Assembly (NCBI GenBank): GCA_036435485.1
Contig: CM071594.1
Coordinates: forward strand, 101,583,001 to 101,647,000
Direction: 5' to 3'
Source: Saposhnikovia divaricata
Lineage: Eukaryota > Streptophyta > Magnoliopsida > Apiales > Apiaceae
DNA: 64,000 bases
Both the position numbers and the translations under genes were made by a program. The notes beneath the pieces were generated by a model. It was not told the DNA's origin. It saw nothing but the letters and a program-made list of their open reading frames with translations, and searched no databases. This document shows, piece after piece, positions 58,588-64,000 of this stretch. Each line of letters begins with the position of its first letter. The stretch's first letter is position 1.

Positions 58588-60056
58588 TATTTATAACCTT
58601 TATTAATAAGCGAAACCTTCTTTTAACGGTATCACTTTTTTGGTTCGCACTATATTTTGGTTTCACCCCTAAAATCCCACTTCCTCTCGAATTCTATGTT
58701 GTTTTTTAAAACCTAAAATAAAAATAGAAATCCTATTATAATTATAATTCTTTTATTTGTAATTTTTTAATAGAATCTTATTTTCCCTAAAATACTACTA
58801 TGTTTCTTTAAAAGGAATTAAAAATAAAAATTTTATGATAATTATAATTTTTTATTTATAATTTTTTTACTAGAAAAAGATCACGATAAAAACCACCATT
58901 AAATAGAGGGTAAAATACCAACGAATAAAAAATACAATATAGGGTTACTTGATATAAATTTTTGTAAAACACCGACGTAGCCTGATCGTATAACATTTTA
59001 TAAAACACTATAACAAATCTATAACCTTTGTTAATAAATCCCTGTTTAATGGTACTTTCACTCAAGATTCCTACTTTCCCTAAAATTCATATTATTTTCT
59101 AAAAAAGTTGTTTGGAATTTTGTTATAATTATAATTCTTTTACTGTAAATCTTACTGAATTGTACAAATTAACGTATCTATTAGAACCTTAACCATGCAT
59201 GTTTTGTTTTCTTGATTGTCTTAAAATAATATTAAATAAATAATAAATAAAATCTATATCTATAACCTTTATTAATAAGTAAAACCCATTAAAACTATTT
59301 TGTACCATGGTTCGGACCATATTTTGGTTTCAACCCTAGAATCTTATTTACCCTAGAATTCTATGTTGTTTTTATAAAATAAATAAAAAAAATCCTATAA
59401 TAATTATAATTCTTTTATTACAATTTAATCAAAAAGAGAATACATATGTTGATCTAGGATGACATGATTATCTATAACAAACAAAATTCATTTTTAATTT
59501 TAGTTTCACCCCCAAGATTTCTATTTCTTCTAAGATTCTATATTATTTTTTAACAAAATAATAAAATTGTTAAATGCTATTATAATTGTAATTTTTTATT
59601 ATAACTCTATTCAGTTTACAAATTGATTAACATTTTTACTTATATATCAGAATGATTTAGTTTTTTTCTCGATTTTCCTAAATAAATAATATATAAAATG
59701 ATCTTTATTAATAAACAAATTCTTTGTAAATAACGTAATTTTTTATAATAAATTAATGATCAATTTAATTAAATTTTCTCGGGTATGTGCTTCACAGGGT
59801 ATCATCTAATATCTTATTAATAAGTGAAATCCCGTTTTAATGGTACTTCCTTCTGGATGCATTGGAATTCTGATGTATTTACAATTCTTTTGTTATAATC
59901 TATTGAGTTGCATAAATAATGTAGTTTTCTTTTATACTTTTATCATATTTTAAAGTATTTTTTGTAATAAATAAAATATTTCTTATAAAAATTTAATAAA
60001 AAATGATCAATTTAAATAAATATCACGACCCGTGCTTCGCACGGGATATCATCTAA
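58588..60056 (+). mobile_element. Composite Helitron remnant
   Basis: The 3' terminus is clear: perfect hairpin CCCGTGCTTCGCACGGG (60029-60045), ATATCAT and the terminal CTAA at 60053-60056 before T. A worn copy of the same terminus ends CTAA at 59806-59809. The unit starting (T)ATAACCTTTATTAATAA recurs near 58590, 59020, 59258 and, weaker, 59700 and 59810, each followed by AAACCC / GGTAC / CACCCCTA blocks. So several copies are joined or nested. The 5' end is not fixed. No ORF. Confidence 0.65.
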
Positions 60057-60329
60057 TATACATAGTTATATTATATTTATTTTATAGGTGAATGCTTAAG
60101 AGATGTAGTCTTAATCTTAGGTATTGTTTGGGAGATGATTGAGCATTGTTTGGCTCAAGTATTGGATTGGGATACTGTTAAGGTGTTATTGTTTTGATGT
60201 ATTATTGACAATTGTTTGGATTAATAATACAAGTTGGGATATGGGTTTTTCCACGTCAAATATTGTTTGGTGTTCTTGTTTCGCTGATAGAAATATAAGT
60301 AATACTTGAATAACGTGCGACCGCGCATT
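60057..60329. other. Intergenic spacer
   Basis: The motif ATTGTTTGG is repeated three times (60123-60270), giving an imperfect short repeat. No gene or RNA recognised. Confidence 0.45.
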
Positions 60330-60720
60330 CACTACAAGAAAAATGGCTAAATTTGATTGAAACAATTCGGTCGAATTTAGCTAAATTCTACTGATATCGG
60401 TCGAATTTAGCTAAATTCGACCGAATTTCTGTTGGTCATATTTAAGCGGGTCAAATTTAGTAATACGGTCGAATTTATGATAAATTCGACCAATTAATGC
60501 GGTCGAATTTAGGATAAATTCGACCAAAATTTTCAAAATTTTGAAAATTTCAAATTTTGGTGACAATTTCAAAAATTTGAAATTTGGAGCCCGAATTGCA
60601 TCAAATTCGACCAAATTCGGTCAAATTTTGTACCCAAACTTATACTAAATCTAGCCGAATTTATATGCTAAATTCGATCAAATTCAGTCGAATTTAATGT
60701 GTAGCAGTTTTAAAAAAAAT
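60330..60720 (+). mobile_element. CACTA (En/Spm) transposon end with subterminal repeats
   Basis: CACTACAAGAAAAATGGC is the canonical plant CACTA terminus. It is followed by about ten copies, in both orientations, of GGTCGAATTTA / TAAATTCGACC, as expected for the transposase-binding subterminal region. I could not find the opposite terminus, so the right border is arbitrary. Confidence 0.75.
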
Positions 60721-60749
60721 AGCAGAATCTGACATTAGGGTCATATACG

Positions 60750-60895
60750 GTGCCGTTTTAGAAGTAGCATTTCCTACCACGTTTTGGCGGTAGAAAATGG
60801 CTCGCCTATTCAGCAGCTAATGAACAGCTTGTCGACTTCTGATTGGTTAACGTACCACATGGACATATCCTACCGAAAAGCGGTAGGAAATGAGC
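60750..60895. repeat. Pair of TTTCCTACCG hairpins
   Basis: CATTTCCTACCACG...CGGTAGAAAATG (60758-60790) and CCTACCGAAAAGCGGTAGG (60869-60887) are inverted pairs like the hairpin at 58452. Confidence 0.6.
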
Positions 60896-60910
60896 TATGC
60901 CAAAAAGTAA

Positions 60911-62095
60911 CCCTGTTTGGGGACTAGTCTAAGTACTAGTTGATCGTTAAATTACCAAATCAAATAAATTTATTTTTATCCGAAATTTTGGCAATAACAT
61001 TAAAAAGGATGAATCTTAACATCAATACGGTTGGATCGTCGATGAATATTTTTAAAAAAATCGAAACACGAATCAATCGGAGATGAAACCCTGTTTAGGG
61101 GTACTAGTCAAATACTAGTTGACCATTAAATTACCAAATCAAATAAATTTATTTTTTTCCGAAATTTCGGCAATAACATTAAAAAGGAGGATCTTGACAT
61201 CCGTACGGTTGGATCGTCGAGAAATGTTTTTAAAAAATCCAAACATAAATCGGGAACGAAACCCTATTTAGGGGTACTAGTCAAAGTATTAGTTGATTGT
61301 TAAATTATAGAATCAAATAAATTTATTTTTTTCCAAAATTTTGGCAACAACATTAAAAAGGATGAATTTTTACATCAGTTTGGTTGGATCAATGAGAAAT
61401 ATTTTTAAAAAATTGAAACAAGAATCAGGGACGAAACCCTATTTAGGATTACTAGTCAAAATACTAGTTGACCGTTAAATTACCGAATCGAATAAATTTA
61501 TTTTTTTCTGCAATTTTGGCAATAACATTAAAAAGGATGGATCTTGATATCAGTATGGTTAGATCATCGAGAAATATTTTTTTAAAAATCGAAACACGAA
61601 TCGGGGATGAAACCCTGTTTAGGATCGGAGTACTATTTAAAATACTCGGTAAAATTCCAAATCAAATAAATTTATTTTTTTTTGAAATTTTGGAAATAAC
61701 ATTAAAAAAGATGGATTTTGACATTAGTAAGGTTGGATCGCCGAGAAATATAGTTAAAAAAATTGAAACACGAATCGGGATCGAAACCCTGTTTAGGGAT
61801 ACTAGTCAAAATACTAGTGGACCGTTAAATTAACAAATCAAATAATTTTTTTTTTTAAATTTTGGCAATAATCTTAAAAAGGATGGATCTTGCCATCCGT
61901 ACGATTGGATCATCGAAAAATATTTTTAATAAATCGAAACACGAATCAAGAACGAAATCCTGTTTAGGGGTACTAGTCAGTCAAAGTACTTGTTGACCGT
62001 TAAATTATCAATTCAAATAAATTTATTTTTTTCTGAAATTTTGCCAATAACATTAAAAAAGATGGATTTTGATCTCTGTACGGTTGGGACATCAA
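60911..62095 (+). repeat. Satellite-like array, about 175-bp period, 7 units
   Basis: Units start at CCCTGTTTAGG or a close variant near 60911, 61089, 61262, 61437, 61613, 61787 and 61958; spacing is 171-178 bp. Shared landmarks are ACTAGTTGACCGTTAAATTA, GGCAATAACATTAAAAAGGA and GGTTGGATC. Units are clearly diverged from each other. Short ORFs here (61468-61833, 61990-62241) are read through the repeats and are not genes. Confidence 0.92.
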
Positions 62096-62450
62096 AAAAA
62101 ATTCCACATCTTCGTATTTTACATGATGATTATCCATTATTAACACCTGAATGCATACAAAGGTATTATAATAAATTTGAAAAAAACTCTCCCCACTCAA
62201 AATATGTATGTCATTTTGAGTATCAATATCCTAATAATTGAGACTCGAATAGAATGAATTAAGTAAAATTTTAAATAATAAATCATATAAATATCATACG
62301 ATATGAACTTAACAAATTTAATATTGAAAATGCATAGTTTTAAGAATGAGATTTTAGAAAAAATTATTACTGCAATTAATTATAGGAACATTTTACCTAT
62401 TTATGTTACTCTTTTTTTAGGATACCTAATTATATTGATGACAGTTAATT
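62096..62450. other. AT-rich spacer
   Basis: Nothing recognised between the satellite array and the Tourist-like MITE. Confidence 0.5.
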
Positions 62451-62453
62451 TTA

Positions 62454-62669
62454 GGGGTGTTTGGGGAACTTATTTTCTAGAATAAATCAACTTATTTTAA
62501 GACAAAGTTAGAGATTCCTAACTTTTTTCTGAAAAAGTTAACTTTTTTTTACAACTTATAGAATCTCAAACATACATTAAATACTTGTATAAAAGAAAAT
62601 CAAAATATGAAATTTTTATCCAAAAATAAGTTCATAAAAACTTATTTTAAGGTACTGCCAAATAGGCCC
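62454..62669. mobile_element. Tourist-like (PIF/Harbinger) MITE
   Basis: The left end is GGGGTGTTTGG and the right end, as reverse complement, GGGCCTATTTGG, close to the well-known GGGCCTGTTTGG Tourist terminus. TTA target duplications lie at 62451-62453 and 62670-62672. It is 216 bp with an inner AACTTATTTT / AAAATAAGTT inverted pair. Confidence 0.75.
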
Positions 62670-62885
62670 TTAGTCTTATTGTATAGTTTATAGTTTATTG
62701 AATTCTCAATTCAAATTCTATTTACACATTTGTGAGAAAAGCATGACTAAGATACCTTGGGTGTGCGAGAAATATGATTCTTTCTGCTACCGACCATAAA
62801 CGTCACTAGAATTCTTATTCTCACAGCCAATTTAATTTTCTTTAGGAAATATGCATATTCTTTGTACATAATTTACTAATGCATG

Positions 62886-63529
62886 TGTTAACGGAGGAAT
62901 TTGGGAAAACAAATTTGGGGAGGGTTGCTGAAATTGTGGTGGTTGTTGATGGCGGCGAACGGCGTAGGATGTTTAGGGTTAGGGTTTATGATTTGGGGAT
63001 GGCGGCGAATACTGAATTCTTTCTTTTGTGCTAGGGTTTGCATCGTACCATACAATGTACCTACGTACCCTTATTTATAGGGATCAAGCCAAACGTAGTT
63101 CTTGGAGGACAAGTAATCGTAATGGGCTAGGTTTCCTTATTTAAAAAGCCCATTAGGTCAAAGCCACCGCCTTTGACAGTATCAGAATGGACCTAAAGCC
63201 CAACTATTTTCTCGGAACGTAGCGGATAAGCTATTGACCCGAGAAAGTCGGAGTCAACACTTATCCTAAGTCACAGAGGTTAAACAGCTGGCAAGTTGGC
63301 CCTAAGAACTGTGAAAAGGCGGCATTTCTAATCAAATGGCGAGGTCTCCCATGAGGGCGAGACCCAATATATTTAAGAGACCCAATTCGAGGGCCATAAT
63401 CTTCAATTACCCTAAATCCGAGTTATCCGGACACGGGCTTACTTAGAGGCGAGATCCTTCTACGAGGTCCATGGGCGAGATCCTTCCACGAAGTCCATGG
63501 AGTAAACGAGACTAATTTTGGGCATAACA
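62886..63529 (-). repeat. LTR of Tat-like element no. 3
   Basis: On the minus strand it runs TGTTATGCCC to CCGTTAACA, 644 bp with TGTTA/TAACA ends. It is immediately preceded by a polypurine tract, so it is the 3' LTR of a minus-strand element whose body lies to the right. The TATA box CCCTATAAATAAGGG on the minus strand is at 63082-63068. No ORF. Confidence 0.75.
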
Positions 63530-63541
63530 ACTACCCCCCAG
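63530..63541 (-). other. Polypurine tract of Tat-like element no. 3
   Basis: The minus strand reads ACTGGGGGGTAGT just before the LTR start TGTTATGCCC. Confidence 0.75.
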
Positions 63542-64000
63542 TTTCTTGCAATAATTATTTTATAAAAGAAACTATTTCAGATAAAGAATCCAAATAAGGC
63601 GAGTTTTCCTTAGAACGAATCGACGCCCCGCCAAAGTTCTTTCCCGCCAAAGAATAGAGTCTCAATCGATCGTTTGATATTCCAATCACCACGTGTCCTT
63701 TTTCTTCCCCTATATAAGCCTTAGAATTTCTTCCTTCAAACTCATTCTATCCTCAAGATCCACAGTGCTGTCAAATCTCAAAGCGAAGGCGAGGTCTCCC
63801 AATTTTGCGGACGAGAATTATTTTCTGCAGGCGAGCTTATCAACGTTGCGGACGACTCTCCCTTTCTCCTAAGGTATCGCCCTCTTGTAATTTTAATTTA
63901 TAGCTCTTCTTTTAAATAAATAAACACGCAGAATAGGAATAATTGTTTAGGATAGAAATCGACCCCCTCACTCGATAGCTTTACCTTTAGGACCGTTCCT
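63542..64000 (-). mobile_element. 3' region of Tat-like element no. 3 (runs off the right edge)
   Basis: Non-coding sequence inside the polypurine tract. By analogy with the other two Tat elements this is the promoter and leader of an antisense ORF, which would be on the plus strand beyond the window. Confidence 0.55.
63708..63720 (+). promoter_or_regulatory. Candidate antisense promoter in Tat-like element no. 3
   Basis: CCCTATATAAGCC on the plus strand, opposite to the element, preceded by CACGTGTCC (G-box-like core CACGTG at 63690-63695) and followed by a pyrimidine-rich leader. This is the best promoter-like motif in the window. Confidence 0.5.

Noticed and set aside
61468..62485. ORFs of 121, 83 and 60 aa at the right end
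   Set aside because: Two lie in the 175-bp satellite units and one in AT-rich spacer; no codon conservation between units.

Overview
This is a stretch of nuclear DNA from a flowering plant, most likely a eudicot. The evidence is two intron-rich genes of the plant SEC14-nodulin (SFH) family, plant LTR retrotransposons primed by initiator tRNA-Met, Helitrons, Stowaway, Tourist and Mutator-like MITEs, and AT-rich spacers. I cannot name the species. Only the two SFH genes look like functional protein-coding genes. Every transposon reading frame that I followed through a catalytic region is broken.

Layout. 1-6208: right part of a minus-strand Tekay/Del-like Ty3/gypsy element (gag, protease, start of RT, PBS, 3.05 kb LTR). 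It is inserted in the integrase C-terminus of a plus-strand Tat-lineage element whose 3' part (antisense ORF, 105-bp tandem repeats, PPT, LTR) fills 6209 to about 12660. That 3' part is itself interrupted by a copia remnant (8765-10176) and a Stowaway-like MITE. 12833-13372: a Mutator-like MITE with perfect 9-bp TSDs, then a Helitron 3' end. 13944-20947: an almost complete but mutated Ty3/gypsy chromovirus with AAATT TSDs. A 1.2 kb Helitron sits exactly inside its 3' LTR. 21150-27950: SFH gene 1 (plus strand, 14 coding exons, about 630 aa). 27968-38858: a solo LTR with ACTTA TSDs and its flank, followed directly by the 3' part of a full element with the same LTR and the same flank. 39536-42792: a composite Helitron. 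43681-47957: SFH gene 2 (minus strand, 13 coding exons, about 579 aa), convergent with gene 1. 49131 to about 58375: a second decayed Tat element with antisense ORF and 3' LTR. 58588-62672: Helitron remnants, a CACTA end, a 175-bp satellite array and a Tourist-like MITE. 62886-64000: LTR, PPT and start of the 3' region of a third Tat-like element, on the minus strand.

The two host genes are paralogues. Their first coding exon and coding exons 3-8 have identical lengths, and they diverge in exon 2 and the C-terminal part. By family knowledge both products bind and exchange phosphatidylinositol and phosphatidylcholine and help organise phosphoinositide signalling in polarised growth. The rest of the window records nested transposition and recombination.

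I see no operon, CRISPR array, defence system or other new multi-gene system. The most unusual items are the solo-LTR/full-element tandem at 27968-38858, a duplicated splice donor in SFH gene 1, a Helitron with an empty site visible in the partner LTR, and antisense TATA-type promoter candidates in all three Tat-like elements.
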